The notes beneath the pieces are model-generated. The model had not been told where the DNA came from. It saw nothing but the letters and a program-made list of their open reading frames with translations, and did no database searches. Both the position numbers and the translations under genes were made by a program. 64,000 nt of DNA from Talpa occidentalis. Taxonomy: Eukaryota; Chordata; Mammalia; Eulipotyphla; Talpidae. Shown in pieces: positions 46,093 through 56,499 of the stretch. The number at the start of each line of letters is the position of its first letter. Position 1 is the stretch's first letter. The stretch spans positions 15,218,850 to 15,282,849 of the forward strand of contig NW_023600993.1 in NCBI RefSeq assembly GCF_014898055.3, given 5' to 3'.

Positions 46093-46330
46093 TGTCCACT
46101 CCTATCCACTGCAGCCACTGTAGCACGAGTTCCATCCCCGGCCAGAGAGCAACCCACATGGCACAGCAGACCTCTCCTGTCTCACCTGCTGCTCCCCTCA
46201 GCAGTGTATTTCAGTCAATCTGCCTGTTCTGCTCCCCATTCTGTCTCTGGTGAATCCTCTCACCCCCTGAACCTCTGGCCTACACCCCAGTTCTTGTATG
46301 CATAAATAAATAAATCTTTAAAAAAAAGAT
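46093..46330 (+). mobile_element. tRNA-type SINE lacking its head
   Basis: Plus copy beginning at 'tgtccactcctatccactgcagcc', with normal B box 'gagttccatccccggcc' and tail 'aaataaatctttaaaa'. The first 40-45 bases are missing, so the A box is lost. Confidence 0.87.
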
Positions 46331-46849
46331 ACAATCTTATAATGCAATATTACACAATAAAAAGAAGTGATATAGGGCACCATAGAACAACACGATGGAT
46401 ATCATGGTATTCAAAAAGGAGCCCAACAGCAGGAGTTCATGCTGTATCATGATAGTTACATGAAGTTCAAGAACAGGAAAGACTAAGCTGTGATGCAAAA
46501 GCCGGAATAATGATTGCCCTAGGGTAAAGACTAGAAATCAGCAAAGGGAAGTCTCCTTGGGCAAGGAAAATGTTCTACGTATTGATCTAGATGGTGAATA
46601 GCAATATATATGTAGATATAAAATTCACCGAGATCATTGCAATGAGTCCACTCAACTATATGCATGTTATATCTTTAAAAGTAGAAATCTACTTAAAAAA
46701 AAAAAAAAGAGTAGCTATTCCAGCATGGAGAGCAAAAGGAAGATAAGCAATTGCAGATGTAGATATGTCATAATCTAACTCCTTTCTTTTTTTCCTTTTT
46801 CATTTTGGTGTCAAAGAAACACACTGTTTATTTAAAAAAGTGACTTCTG

Positions 46850-47153
46850 GGGGCTCCCTGGTGGTGCAGGGGTAAAAGTCTCAGCAATATCAAACTATCC
46901 CAGCCACTGGGGCATGAGCTCAATCCATGAGTTCAATCCCTGGCCAGGTAGCTGACCTACATGGCACAGCAGACCTCTCCTGTTTCATCTGCTGCTCCCC
47001 TCAGCAGTGTATTACAGTCAGTCCGCCTGTTCTGCTCCCCACTTTCTCTGGTGAATCCTCAACCCCCTCTTCCATGCCCCCCGCCCACACCTCTGGCCTA
47101 CACCCAATTCTTGTATGCATAAATAAATAAAAATAAATCTTTAAAAAAAAAAA
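46850..47153 (+). mobile_element. tRNA-type SINE with local duplication
   Basis: Plus copy with head 'gggggctccctggtggtgcagggg'. Contains 'gagctcaatccatgagttcaatccc', a small tandem repeat of the B-box region, which makes it about 300 bp long. Confidence 0.88.
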
Positions 47154-47189
47154 ACTGACATCAAATAGCATTTCAGCGTAGGAGATTTT

Positions 47190-47466
47190 TTTTTAAAAAA
47201 GATTTATTTACTCATGCATACCAGAGCTGGGGTACAGGCCAGAGATGCGGGGGCGGGGGGCTGAAAGGATTCACCAGAGACAGAGTGGGGAGCAGAACAG
47301 GCGGATTCCCTGAAATACACTGCTGAGGGGAGCAGCAGGTGAGTCAGGAGAGGTCTGCTGCACCATGTGTGTAGCTCCCTGGCTGGCTGGGGATGGAACT
47401 CATGCTGCAGAGGCTGTGGATTGCTTCATAATGCAGTGCTTAACCCCTTGCGCCACCAGGGAGGCC
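47190..47466 (-). mobile_element. tRNA-type SINE, older subfamily
   Basis: Minus copy ending 'gcgccaccagggaggccc'. Flanks 'aggagattttt' and 'aggagatgcta' suggest the target duplication. Confidence 0.92.
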
Positions 47467-47756
47467 CAGGAGATGCTATTTTTCTTTACAGGCTCATAAA
47501 AATTATTCAATTTAACCTAACTAGCTATATAACCTGTTGGTTGCAAATATTTCACTTCCTATAATTTAAGGCCTTTCCTAAATAGAAATTAGGTTAAGTA
47601 TTGGTTTAGCTCCTCTCTGAAAAAACTCCTAAAGGATGTGCTCAGCATGAAAATAAAACAAGTTTAGATGGATGGAGGACAGCGCCAGAAACAGTATGCA
47701 TGGGAACTGCTAAACATGTTGGCTATGCTAATTAACCATTTGCTGCATGTTATGCA

Positions 47757-48770
47757 CTGAATTATGACCCGCCCCCCCCAAGTCATGTGTTGAAGTCCAA
47801 ACCCTCAGCTCCTTAGTTGCAAATCTGTTACAGGGCAGGGTGAGGGGTACTGCTACCTGTCGCATCGAAATAAGTTCTGCCATCAGCCACATCAAGACGA
47901 AACATACTCTAGTGTGTATTTTCTATTTTCAACAGAAAAAAAAAGTACAATTAGTGTGCAATAAAGAGGAGTGAAAGAATAGATAAAATAGGTACCCTGT
48001 GAAACACCCAAAGTTACCCATCTTCTTGTGGATAAATGTCCAGCCACATAGTCGCCAAACCCGGGCCACTGAGACCCAAAAGCTTGCCACAACCTAAGGC
48101 ACCTTCCTTTGGGGAGCCATAGGAAAGGGACAGAAAGATGTGGGCAAGTCTGGAGGAAAGGAGAAAAATCAAAACCCAGGTCAAGATAAAGGCTGCCATT
48201 GTCAGCCTTTCCTCGGGTCTCTCACCCACATGTCTTTCTCTTACAAGTGTCTCCTTCCATGTCCCCCAAGTCCCTGGTATGCGTTCAAAGCTGAGAAGCA
48301 AGAGTAGCTTCTTCACGTTTCTCTGCTTTCAGTTCCTCCTCCAGGTCTCCTTCTTGATCGCCTTGCTTCCTTTTCTGGTCTTTTCTAGCTGCTTCTCCCT
48401 GTCCAGCTCCACCCTTCCTTGGATGGGGCAGGGAACCTGGAACCTTCCCTTTCTATGGACATCACACTGTCACAATTATACTTGACAAATGGATTTTTAA
48501 AAGCAGTAATAAGGGTCAATAGGATCATTAGGATAGGCCTTAATCCAGTGTGACTGGTGTTCTGATAAGAGGAAATGAGGACTCAGACAGACCAAGGAAA
48601 GATGCTGTAGGAAACATTTGTCTGCACGCCAAGAACTGAGGCCTCCAAGAAACCAATACTGTCAATCCTTTGATCTTGGCCTTCAGAACTGTGAGGAAAT
48701 AAAGCTCTGCTGTTTAGAGACAGCAGTGACTCCCAGTCTGTGTTACCACAGCCCAGCACACTTGCATATA
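47757..48770 (+). mobile_element. Old MaLR/ERVL-like LTR, split by a younger LTR
   Basis: Left part (47757-47825): 'tgaattatgacccgccccccccaagtcatgtgttgaagtccaaaccc'. Right part (48475-48770): 'ccttaatccagtgtgactggtgttctgataagagg', 'tttgatcttggccttcagaactgtgagg', 'aataaagctctgctgtttagagac'. Together these follow an old mammalian LTR repeat. The younger LTR at 47826-48474 lies between them. Family name from recall and not certain. Confidence 0.6.
47826..48474 (-). mobile_element. Solo LTR, TGTAACAGGG family, oldest copy
   Basis: On plus it runs from tgttacagggcaggg to atcacactgtcaca, the eroded inverse of the family ends TGTAACAGGG...CCCTGTAACA. Sequence matches the copies at 48867, 54546 and 55910 over long stretches but with more substitutions and an extra central segment. 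No matching 4-bp duplication is seen (AATC before, ATTA after), consistent with age. It carries the minus-strand reading frame at 48199-48014 described in the findings. No internal retroviral genes. Confidence 0.75.
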
Positions 48771-49370
48771 TTAAAGTAAAATAACAAGTCAATGCATGTC
48801 AGAAAAGATGTGGACAAAAAATTCTAGACACACCAAAAGGAATGATAGTGTCTGGTGGGCAGTTATTGTAACAGGGTGGTCCCCAGGAAAAAGAGAGTTT
48901 CCAGGTTCCCTGCCCCACCCAAAGAAGGGTAAAGCTGAGCAGGGAGGAGAAGAAGCTGGAGAGGAGCCTGGAGAAGGAAGGAAGCAGGATGGGGAGCCAG
49001 AAGGAGCCCTGGAGGAGGCACATGGAGCAGAGAGACATGTGAAGAAGCTGCACTTGCTTTTTGGTCTTGTACTGGGTGACACAGATGAGGGCGAGAGACC
49101 CGTGGAAAGGTTAGGTCAATGGCAGCATTGATCTTGATTTTGATTTGCTCTTTTCTTTCTAGACTTGTCTGGCTGTTTCTGATCCTTTTCTATGGGTCCC
49201 TGCCTGAAGGTGCCTTAGACTTGTAGCCGGCTTTCGGGCCTCAGAGGCCCTGTTTTGGACCAACCCTGTTTGGCTGGACATTTACCCACGAGGGGATGGG
49301 TAACTTCAGGTGCTTGATTTGGAAACTATATTCTTCCCCATTCTCCCCTTTTCTATATTTTCAATTTTTT

Positions 49371-49648
49371 TTAAAGATTTATTTATTTATACAAGCATTG
49401 GGCACAGTCAGAAGCTCAGGAGGGTGAGAGAATTCACCAGAGCCAGAGCGGGAAGCAGAACAGGCAGAAGGTCTGAAGTACACTGCTGAGGGGAGCAGCG
49501 GGGGGCAGGAGAGGTCTGCGTGCCATGTGGGACCCTCACCAGGTGGCCGGGGAGCAGCCGGGGAGCAGCCGGGGATTGAACCGGCACTGCAGAGGCTGCA
49601 GGCAGCTTCACAATCCAGTGCTCAACCGCTGCGCCACCGGGGAGACCC
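49371..49648 (-). mobile_element. tRNA-type SINE, GC-rich subfamily, inside the LTR nest
   Basis: Minus copy ending 'gcgccaccggggagaccc'. Flanks 'tatattttcaatttttt' and 'tatatttttaatttttt' form the target duplication. 'ggggagcagcc' is tandemly doubled near 49550. Confidence 0.93.
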
Positions 49649-49678
49649 TATATTTTTAATTTTTTCAAAAAAAATTTC

Positions 49679-49964
49679 GGGCCTCCCCAGTGGCGCAGCG
49701 GTTGAGCGCTGGGTTGCGAAGCTGCCCGCAGCCTCTGCAGTGCCGGTTCGATCCCCGACTGTTCCCTGGCCACTGGAGGAGGGTCCCGCATGGCGCGCAG
49801 ACCTCTCCTGCCGCCCGCTGCTCCCCTCAGCAGTGTACTTCGGTCCTTCTGCCTGCTCTGCTCCCCGCTTTGGCTCTGGTGAATTCTCTCACCCTCCCGC
49901 ACTTCTGACTGTACCCAGTGCTTGTATAAATAAATAAATCTTCAAAATAAATAAATAAATAAAT
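49679..49964 (+). mobile_element. tRNA-type SINE, GC-rich (young) subfamily, inside the LTR nest
   Basis: Plus copy with near-consensus body; flanks 'aaaatttc' on both sides (49669-49678 and 49965-49973) mark the target. The L1 sequence continues directly after it. Confidence 0.93.
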
Positions 49965-49969
49965 AAAAT

Positions 49970-50380
49970 TTCAAGAAGATGTGGTACATATACACCATGG
50001 ACTATTACTCAGCATTCAAAAAAGATAAACACATGCAATTTGCAGCAACATGGATGGCGCTGGAAGGGATCATGCTCAGCGAAATAAGCCAGAAAGAAAA
50101 AGAAAAATACCAGATGGTCTCACTCATAGCAGGAATCTAGAAAACCTAAATAAGGGACCAGGAAAAAGACTAATTAATACAAAGTAAAAATCAAAATCAA
50201 CGAGCACTATAAACCAGACACACTACGGCGGGGGAGGGGGCAGGCGGGGAGAGGAAGGATTAGGGTCAAAATAAGGGGGGAGGTGCAATTGTATGGGGAA
50301 TATAACCAAAATGAAATGCATACATTGTGCAAAGATGAAAAAAGATGTAAGAATTATATAAAATAAAATATTAAAATTTT
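49970..50380 (+). mobile_element. 5'-truncated L1 3' end, inside the LTR nest
   Basis: 'gatgtggtacatatacaccatggactattactcagc', 'gcaacatggatggcgctggaaggg', 'gtctcactcatagcaggaatctag', then G-rich 'ggcgggggagggggcagg' and an A-rich tail. This is the end of a relatively young L1. The L1 and later insertions are bounded by ccccttttctatatt (49345-49359) and ccccttttctgtatt (50994-51008), the L1 target duplication within the LTR. Confidence 0.88.
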
Positions 50381-50402
50381 TTTAAAAATTTATTTATTTA
50401 TG

Positions 50403-50729
50403 GGCCTCCCCGGTGGCGCAGCGGTTGAGCGCTGGGTTGCGAAGCTGCCCGCAGCCTCAGCGGCACCGGTTCAATCCCCGGCTGCTCCCCGGCCACCGGA
50501 GGAGGGTCCCACATGGTGCGCAGACCTCTCCTGCCACCCGCTGCTCCCCTCAGCAGTGTACTTCGGTCCTTCTGCCTGCTCTGCTCCCCGCTCTAGATCT
50601 GGTGAATTCTCTCACCCTCCCGCGCTTCTGACTGTACCCAGTGCATGTATAAACAAAGCAAGCAAACAAACAAATAAATAAATAAATAACATGCCTCTAT
50701 TAAAAAAAAAAAAAAAAAGTTAAAAAAAA
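50403..50729 (+). mobile_element. tRNA-type SINE, GC-rich subfamily with ATGCCTCTAT tag, inside the LTR nest
   Basis: Plus copy with near-consensus body. Tail (CAAA)n(ATAA)n, then CATGCCTCTATT and poly-A. It is inserted in the T-rich end of the SINE at 50730, with target duplication aaaaatttatttatttatg at about 50384-50402 and 50730-50748. Confidence 0.94.
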
Positions 50730-50990
50730 AAAAATTTATTTATTTATGCATACAAGAACTGGGGTACAAGCCAGAGGTGTTGGGGGGAGGTGAGAGGATT
50801 CACCAGAGACAGAGTGGGTAACAGAACAGGCAGATTCACTGAAATACACTGCTGAGGGGAGCAGCGGGCGAGTCAGGAGAGGTCTGCTGCACCATGTGCG
50901 TTGCTCCCTGGCCGGGGATCGAACTGTGCTGCAGTGGCTGCGGATAGCTTCATAGGTTGTGTCTTAAACCCTTGTGCCACCAGGGAGGCC
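50730..50990 (-). mobile_element. tRNA-type SINE, older subfamily, inside the LTR nest
   Basis: Minus copy ending 'gtgccaccagggaggcc'. Its T-rich tail was hit by the SINE at 50403, so part of the tail now lies before 50403. Confidence 0.92.
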
Positions 50991-51155
50991 ACCCCCCTTT
51001 TCTGTATTGCACACTAATTGTATTAAAGTTCCTTTCCATTGAAAGTCTTATGCACTAAAATATGTTTTGTCTTGATGTGGAGGAAGGCAGAACCTATTTA
51101 GAGCAGGCAGGTTTAGGGGTTTTGGGGTGCCCCTCTTCCTGCCCTCTCACATTAT

Positions 51156-51632
51156 AACTTACACATTCTGCTTGATTTCTAAATATTTAAGGGAAGGAAA
51201 TGTTCTTTCCCTGAACACTGTGCCTGGCAGAAACCATGACCCCACCAAGTCTAAAATATCTACTATCTAGCCCTGTAAAGGGTTCACCCAGTTCTTGTCT
51301 ATAGGGTTTACTTTGTAAATATTAAAAAAACAGAACCAGAAGGATCATACATACTTCCCTGGAGTGTTTTTACTTCGGCCTGGCCTGGCACCTGGAAAAT
51401 GAGAGATGAAGGAGGATTGTTTTAATAACATCTATCTATATGGCAAATGAAAACATTAGGAATGTTTGGTTGGTGAATATACAGATAAGATTTACTGTAT
51501 TTTATAATATCACATAGATTTGTGTGCTTTGGGAAGGTAGCATGTGACCACGACAAACACTTTTCATTATCCTTTTATTTTTTAACCCAAAGTGGTTGCT
51601 GATATAGCGCCCTTATTAAGTTGGAACACACT
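51156..51632. other. Intergenic, no gene seen
   Basis: AT-rich sequence without recognised exon or repeat. Confidence 0.4.
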
Positions 51633-51920
51633 GGGCCTCCCCGGTGGCGCAGCGGTTGAGCGCTGGGTTGCGAAGCTGCCCGCAGCTTCTGCAGCGCCGG
51701 TTCGATCCCCAGCTGCTCCCCGGCCACCAGAGGAGGGTCCCACATGGCGTGCAGACTCTTCCTGCCTCCCGCTGCTCCCCTCAGCAGTGTACTTCGGTCC
51801 TTCTGTCTTCTCTGCTCCCTGCTCTGGCTCTGGTGAATTCTCTCACCCTCCCGCGCTTCTGAGTGTACCCAGTGCTTGTATACATAAATAAAAATAAAAT
51901 CTTAAAAAAAAAAAAAAAAA
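51633..51920 (+). mobile_element. tRNA-type SINE, GC-rich (young) subfamily
   Basis: Plus full-length copy with a perfect 15-bp target duplication aagttggaacacact at 51618-51632 and 51921-51935 and a pure 19-base A tail; one of the youngest copies by appearance. Confidence 0.97.
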
Positions 51921-51935
51921 AAGTTGGAACACACT

Positions 51936-52461
51936 GCTCTGAGCTTTGCCATTAGACTTAAAGGGTGAGTGTTGTGCTTGGTCTATTAGGACTTAAGATG
52001 AAAGAATTGAGGACGTCAGTTTCCCTTTACAGGGAGACCCTAAAATTTGTGATATAATGTGTATGAACATTTTCACAGAGTTAGGGAATTAGCATCCCTC
52101 TTAGATTTATTTTAAACAATGATCTGGCACTAACAGAATAAAATTCAAGATATCCAGATTGCTACAGAAAAATCTAGGTCATACCAAAGTTTGGTTCTTT
52201 GAAAATGTGGTTTTCTTATATAATTTTTAAATTGCTCAAGGAGATAGATAACTCACAATTTTAGAAAAGCAGCCTGCCATTCAGCCTTCATTCAGAAGAC
52301 AAGAGAAGTTCTTTTTTTAATTTACATTGTACCTTCATTGTAAATGGCTGGTAGATTGATTAAATGTGCACATGTGTTAATGTTTAAGACAGTAAACAAT
52401 GGGGGTAGCAGCTTTCCTGCTCTCCTGTGATTGTGCAAGTGTCATTTTTTTCTACCTTTTA
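51936..52461. other. Intergenic, no gene seen
   Basis: AT-rich sequence, nothing recognised. Confidence 0.4.
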
Positions 52462-52478
52462 AATAAACCTGTTCTTTT

Positions 52479-52705
52479 TTTTAATTTATTTTATTTATTT
52501 ATGCATACAAGAGCTGGGGTGTAGTCCAGAGGTGCGGGGGAGCGAGGGGATTTACCAGAGACAGGGTGGGGAGCAGAACAGGCAAATTGGCTGAAATACA
52601 CTGCTGAGGGGAGCAGTGGGGAGGCAGGAGAGGTCTGCTGTGCCATGTGGCTGCTGATAGCTTCATAGTGTTGAGACTTAACCCCTTGCGCCACCAGGGA
52701 GGCCC
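52479..52705 (-). mobile_element. tRNA-type SINE with deletion of the B-box region
   Basis: Minus copy with a perfect 17-bp target duplication aataaacctgttctttt at 52462-52478 and 52706-52722. About 40 bases are missing between 'gtgccatgtgg' and 'ctgctgatagcttc', removing the B box. Confidence 0.95.
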
Positions 52706-52726
52706 AATAAACCTGTTCTTTTAAAT

Positions 52727-52770
52727 ATGTGTGTGTGTGTGTGTGTGTGTATCTATGTATACACACACAT
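52727..52770. repeat. (GT)n / (CA)n microsatellite
   Basis: About 13 GT units followed by 'atctatgtatacacacacat', an alternating purine-pyrimidine tract. Confidence 0.93.
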
Positions 52771-53763
52771 ATATTTAACAGAAAATAATGGGAATAAAAC
52801 TGTCTCTTTACAAGGTCACTCTTCAGTCACAGATATTGGGCTTGTTCATATTAAATATGGAAAATTGTTATTAAGAACAACTAAAAATAAAAATGAATAA
52901 AACAGCACTTAATGGTATTTGGGGCATGGTTAAGACTTGTGCTAGAAATGATAATTTAATTGCATAAATGCTTGAAGGCTACAGAAGGAGGAATGAGGAT
53001 ATTTTAGATCTCTCTACCTAGGATTCATTTTATAATTGTTTTTTGTTCATTTTGCCTTAGAAGGAAGGACTTTATCTTAGAGGTTATTAAAATAAATAGC
53101 CAACCAGGGATTTATACAACAATTAAACAAAAATGATTCAAATGAAAAAAAAAATAAAAGAACTGAAGTGAAAGGTCTAGCAATCCCAGCCACTTTCTCC
53201 AGTGGGAAGTTGGGTCAAGGGGTGACAATAAAGCATCCATATTACATGTCTTTATAGTCAGGTCAAGTCAAGCTGCTGAATCTAAAGGTAGGTGACTGTG
53301 CCAGAAAGGATGGTGGGCATTGCCACACCTGGGTCATACCTGCTCTGATACCACCTGCTCCAGATTGAATCCTTGGACTCTGGGTCCTCCGCAGCAGCCA
53401 TTTCAATCCATGTGTGGGCTTTCAGTGTTGGTACATTACAGCAGCTGTGGGGTCTAGTAGGAAGGGATACAGCAGAACATGCTAGATGTTAGAATAACAA
53501 CTTGCCTTTCTTAGAGGAAAGGAACCTCCCAGCAAGGGATGCAAGAACAAAGGGATGGGGGGCAGGGGAAGGGAGGATGTCAGGCACTTACAGCAAATGC
53601 AAATGCCCTGAGGCACAATAGTTTCTGGGCAGGAAGAAGGGTCAGGACAGACAGGATTTGCAAATCAGGTTAGGCATTGAGATTGTGTTTTAAATGCCAT
53701 TAAAAGCCACAGGAGGGATTCAAAGTGGGGTTTGGGGATCAAGTTTACATTTATAGTTTTATA
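52771..53763. other. Intergenic, no gene seen
   Basis: About 1 kb of unassigned sequence with no lineage SINE or recognisable exon. Confidence 0.4.
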
Positions 53764-54038
53764 TTTTTTAAGATTTATTTTATTTATTCATACAAGAACT
53801 GGGGTACAGGCCAGAGGTACAGGGGATGAGAAGATTCACCAGAGACAGAGTGGGGAGCAGAACAGGCAGATTGACTGAAATACACTGCTGAGGGGAGCAG
53901 AAGGTGAGTCAGGAGAGGTCTGCTGTGCCATGTGGGTAGCTCCCTGGCCTGGGATCAAACTTATGCCTCAGTGGCTGGTGACAGCTTCATAGCTTGATAG
54001 AACTGTGACTTTAGCCCCATCACCACCAGAGGGGCTCT
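53764..54038 (-). mobile_element. tRNA-type SINE, older subfamily
   Basis: Minus copy ending 'tcaccaccagaggggctctg'. Flanks 'catttatagtttta' and 'catttataatttta' form the target duplication. Confidence 0.93.
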
Positions 54039-54545
54039 GCATTTATAATTTTAAAGAAAAAGAGTTCTGTACTGTGAAGAGGGGTGGTGACAGCATAAAA
54101 GCAGAACCCAGCTAGGAAGCTGTTACTAATCTGGGGAGAGGTGATGGGCATGGAGACAGACATGTACAGATCACAGAGTTTACAGGTACACATGACCATA
54201 AGTATTTACTGAGAATTTCCAACGTGTGAGGAACTAGGAACACAATGAGAAAATGAGTTTTACTCTCAAGCGTTCCCAGAGAAAGGCAACTGCTTTAAAG
54301 AGTTTGCTGTGTACCTGTCTGAATCTTTACCTTGCTTGGCATTTTTATGTACATTTACTGAACATACACAGAATCGTGCTTAATAGCCAATGTGAGTTTG
54401 TCTTGATCATAAATGGTGTTACAGCATACAGGACTTATTCAACAATGCTTCTTGGAGCTCCAGCTATGCTACTGTATTTTTATAAAGATAATATTTATAA
54501 TATTCTGGAATATTAATATAACACAAGTATCTTTGGTGGTCAACC
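54039..54545. other. Intergenic, no gene seen
   Basis: An 87-codon open frame on plus (54253-54516) has no recognisable domain; likely decayed repeat. Confidence 0.35.
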
Positions 54546-55059
54546 TGTAACAGGGTGGTCCCCAGGAAAGGGGGAGGTTCCAGGTTTCCTGCCCCACCTA
54601 AAAGGAGGGTGGAGCTGAGAGACAAGTGAAGAAATTGTGCTTGCCTTTTGGTCGGTCGTGGACTGGGTGACACGGATGTGGGTGAAATCTGTGGGGAGGT
54701 GACCATGGCAGCTTTTATCTTGATTTTGATTTTGCTCTTTTCCTTCTGGGCTTGTCTGGTTGTTTCTGACCCTTTTCTGTGGGTCCCCACTGGAAGACGC
54801 TTTAGACTTGTGACAGGCTTTGGGGCCTTGCTCTGGGCCAATCCCATTTGGGTGGACTTTTACCCAGGAGGGGACAGGTAACTTTGGGTGCTTGATTTAG
54901 AAACTAAAATTCTTTGCCTTTCCTGTATTGTTTCCTAGTTGTATTAAAGCTCCTTCCCATTAAAGTCTCCTATGTTTTGTGTTGATGCGCGGATGGCAGA
55001 ACCCATTTAGCATAGGCAGGTTTGGGGGTTTGGGCTGCCCCTCTCCCTGCCCTGTAACA
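54546..55059 (+). mobile_element. Solo LTR, TGTAACAGGG family
   Basis: A 514-bp unit from TGTAACAGGG to CCCTGTAACA (9 of 10 inverted terminal bases match), flanked by a perfect 4-bp duplication AACC at 54542-54545 and 55060-55063. It carries an ATTAAA near 54943 as a possible poly(A) signal and a 58-codon reading frame at 54705-54881 (ATG in 'gaccatggc'). No retroviral coding genes on either side. Family identity unknown; 4-bp duplications occur in gamma-type and some other endogenous retroviruses. Confidence 0.92.
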
Positions 55060-55063
55060 AACC

Positions 55064-55905
55064 TTCCCTCTACAATCCCTGTTCCACAAACTCTTATTAT
55101 TTTCTATTGTGGCTTCTTTAAAGTAAGTAGCAAACACTTTGTAACCTAAACATCTTTCATTTTCTTGGTATCTACTTCACAAAAGATTTCTGCATTTAGG
55201 AGCTTACTAAATGCTCACAACAGGCTGATTAGGAAGAGGCAAGAAGAATTCTAAATCCTTTGCCCTTGAAATTTCCCTGCCTGCAGCTCATCACCACTTT
55301 GAATAGTGCTTAGAAAGGGTGGGCCTTCTGCCTGAGGCAGTATGTCAGCTTTGGGCTCTGAGCAGGGAGATAATGAAAAATAATGTTCAGTTGATGTCAC
55401 AAGTTATTCACCGTTCAGACAGTGATGGCTCTCGGGGTGCACTGAAATGAGGTTGTTTTCTTCTGCTTCAAAACATTCTGGAAATAACCTGCCTTCCGAA
55501 TCCTGGGGATGGTTTGGGAGGGGGAGGTCATGGGTGAATTAAGCTGAGAGGTCCCCCCCAACATTTAATTGTGGAAAATTTCAAACAGAGAAGTTGAAGG
55601 GACTGCATAATGAACATCCCTGTACCCACTCCTAAAGTCCAGCTTTTAGCTCTGCTTGCTTCATCATGTAACTGATTTCCCACCCAATTTGCTTATTCAC
55701 GGATGCATCAGTCCATCATATTTTTCATGCACATCAAAGGACACCACAGATATCAAGCACTGCACCTCTGAATTTTTAGCATGAGCATCATTAATTGGAG
55801 TTCAATTTTTTTATTCTTTTTTTAAGATTTGAGGGAAATTTATATACAGGGAAATGCACACATCTCAAGCGGATCGTTTCATTAGTTTGATAAATGCCTG
55901 CACTG
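55064..55905. other. Intergenic, partly old L1-like
   Basis: 55570-55900 ('aatttcaaacagagaagttgaagg', 'cctgtacccactcctaaagtccagc', 'gattcgagg'-like and 'gggaaatgcacacatctcaagcggatc') resembles old L1 5'-region repeats. The first 500 bp are unassigned. Confidence 0.4.
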
Positions 55906-55909
55906 GAAC

Positions 55910-56495
55910 TGTTATAGGACAGGGAGAGGGGCAGCCCAAACCCCGCAAACCTGCCTATTCTAAATGGGTTCTGCCATCCGCCGCATCAACACAAAACATA
56001 GGAGACTTTAATGGGAAGGAACTTTAATAAAACTAGGAAACAATACAGGTAAGGGAAAGACTCTAGTTTCTAAATGAAGCACCCAAAGTTACCCGTCCCC
56101 TCGTGGGTAAAAGTCCATCCATATGGGATCGGCCCAGAGCAAGGCCCCAAAGCCTGCCCCAAGTCTAAAACATCTTCCAGTGGGGACCCACAGAAAAGGG
56201 CCAGAAACAACCAGACAAGCCCGGAAGGAAAAGAGCAAAATCAACATCAAGATAAAAGCTGCCATTGTCACCTCCCCACGGGTCTCACCCACATCTGTGT
56301 CACCCAGTCCACGACCAAAAGACAAGCGCAGTTTCTTCACGTGTCTCTAGGCTCCATGCGCCTCCTCCAGGTCTCCTGGCTCCATCCTGCTTCCTTCCTC
56401 AGTCTCTTCTGTAGCTTCTCCTCTTCCTGCTCAGCTCCACCCTCCCTTGGGTGGGGCAGGGAACCTCCCCCTTTCCTGGGGACCACCCTGTTACA
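55910..56495 (-). mobile_element. Solo LTR, TGTAACAGGG family, inverted relative to 54546
   Basis: A 586-bp unit on the minus strand, on plus from tgttataggacaggg to ccaccctgttaca, with a perfect 4-bp duplication GAAC at 55906-55909 and 56496-56499. It has about 70 bp around 56340-56410 that the copy at 54546 lacks. It carries the same reading frame on minus (56265-56089, 58 codons plus stop). Different duplications show that it and 54546 inserted independently. Confidence 0.93.
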
Positions 56496-56499
56496 GAAC

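Larger units (their letters stand above)
45380..46690 (+). mobile_element. Old L1 second-frame end and 3' region, split by two SINEs
   Basis: 'aaaatgggcaaaagattcaacag', 'aatgctaattaaaaccacaaatagc', 'aacggtgacaattaaag', 'ctgcagaaaggaatgtaaattggtataa', 'gaaatgaggtatataatcacaaaaagg' and, after the SINEs, 'gcaatattacacaataaaaagaagtga' are in L1 order. Stops throughout; no intact protein. Confidence 0.7.
48867..51151 (+). mobile_element. Solo LTR, TGTAACAGGG family, with nested insertions
   Basis: Left part 48867-49359 starts tgtaacagggtggtcccc. Right part 50994-51151 ends ctgccctctcaca. A perfect 4-bp duplication TTAT flanks it at 48863-48866 and 51152-51155, so the two parts are one LTR of about 640 bp pushed apart by 1.6 kb of later insertions: an L1 end and four SINEs. 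Left and right parts line up with the continuous copy at 54546. No retroviral genes are present. Confidence 0.85.

Noticed and set aside
45851..46330. CRISPR-like or tandem array suggested by repeated units.
   Set aside because: The units are two adjacent truncated SINEs with different breakpoints; a mammalian genome context makes a CRISPR array implausible.
47826..51151. A provirus bounded by the LTRs at 47826 and 48867.
   Set aside because: They are in opposite orientations with only old LTR sequence between them and no gag, pol or env; the second has its own TTAT duplication.
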